Source: Clostridia bacterium
GTDB taxonomy: Bacteria; Bacillota; Clostridia; UMGS1883
Reading direction: 5' to 3'
Assembly: GCA_017441965.1 (NCBI GenBank)
Contig: JAFSBF010000009.1
Span: forward strand, 1-7,818
Length of the DNA stretch: 7,818 nucleotides
Within the stretch, counting starts at the first letter, position 1, and each line of letters starts with the position of its first letter. A model generated the notes under the pieces. It ran no database searches. It worked only from the letters and a program-made list of their open reading frames with translations, and was not told where the DNA came from. Below, piece by piece: positions 7,762 through 7,818 of the stretch. A program made the position numbers and the translations under genes.

Positions 7762-7818
7762 CCGTGTTTGAAAAAAAAGAAGCTCTGTCGGCCGTGCGGA
7801 ATTTGTACCCTTGCGTAC
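7762..7818. other. Window-edge segment with no assignable gene; possible repeat
   Basis: A run of eight A (7771-7778) is followed by a more GC-rich stretch with GTAC words at 7806-7809 and 7815-7818. On the minus strand all three frames are open across 7719-7818, a property often seen where repeats generate spurious ORFs. On the plus strand a GTG at 7764, five bases after the AAAGGGGG at 7751-7758, opens a frame to the window edge (VFEKKEALSAVRNLYPCV). It could be a gene start, but it resembles no polC neighbour I know, such as rimP. Neither reading can be settled from 57 bases. Confidence 0.25.

Noticed and set aside
7764..7818. Partial plus-strand gene from GTG 7764 after a GGGGG-type ribosome binding site
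   Set aside because: The apparent binding site is the right arm of the hairpin, only 18 codons are visible and they match no known polC neighbour; described as an unassigned segment instead.
1..7818. CRISPR array, tRNA, rRNA, riboswitch or insertion sequence
   Set aside because: No regularly spaced direct repeats, tRNA-like cloverleaf, rRNA signature, transposase or long aptamer-like leader was seen by eye.

Overview
The window looks like chromosomal DNA of a low-to-moderate GC Gram-positive bacterium of the class Clostridia, probably an uncultured gut-type lineage. The evidence is a PolC-type replicative polymerase (a Bacillota hallmark), the ispG-polC gene pair typical of Clostridia, strong AGGAG-type ribosome binding sites, and an S-layer-homology (SLH) protein with a Gram-positive signal peptide. 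Species cannot be assigned from the sequence.

Layout. Positions 1-184 are a leader with a near-consensus sigma-A-type promoter (TTGACT-17-TAAAAT) and a clear ribosome binding site. Positions 185-2947 encode a secreted 920-residue protein with three N-terminal SLH repeats, an acidic linker and a long beta-rich body of unknown function. A strong intrinsic terminator (2963-3002) closes that unit. The promoter for the next unit overlaps this terminator: its -35 lies in the hairpin arm and the U-tract is its spacer. Positions 3043-4089 encode IspG of the MEP isoprenoid pathway, overlapping by one base (TAATG) with polC at 4089-7718. Downstream, 7720-7761 holds a hairpin whose U-tract lies on the minus strand, so it would terminate transcripts arriving from the right. 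The last 57 bases contain no assignable gene and may be the edge of an interspersed repeat.

The main point of interest is PolC. The canonical enzyme carries a DnaQ-like 3'-5' proofreading exonuclease nested inside its PHP domain. Here the PHP domain is continuous and the exonuclease is absent, with the reading frame and all polymerase motifs intact. All nine classical PHP metal ligands are present, so the PHP domain itself could be a nuclease. This is a testable hypothesis about how proofreading is done in this lineage.

The three genes form two transcription units: the monocistronic SLH gene (cell envelope) and ispG-polC (isoprenoid precursor synthesis plus chromosome replication). The dxr and rseP genes that often precede ispG in Clostridia, and the rimP gene that often follows polC, are not at these positions.
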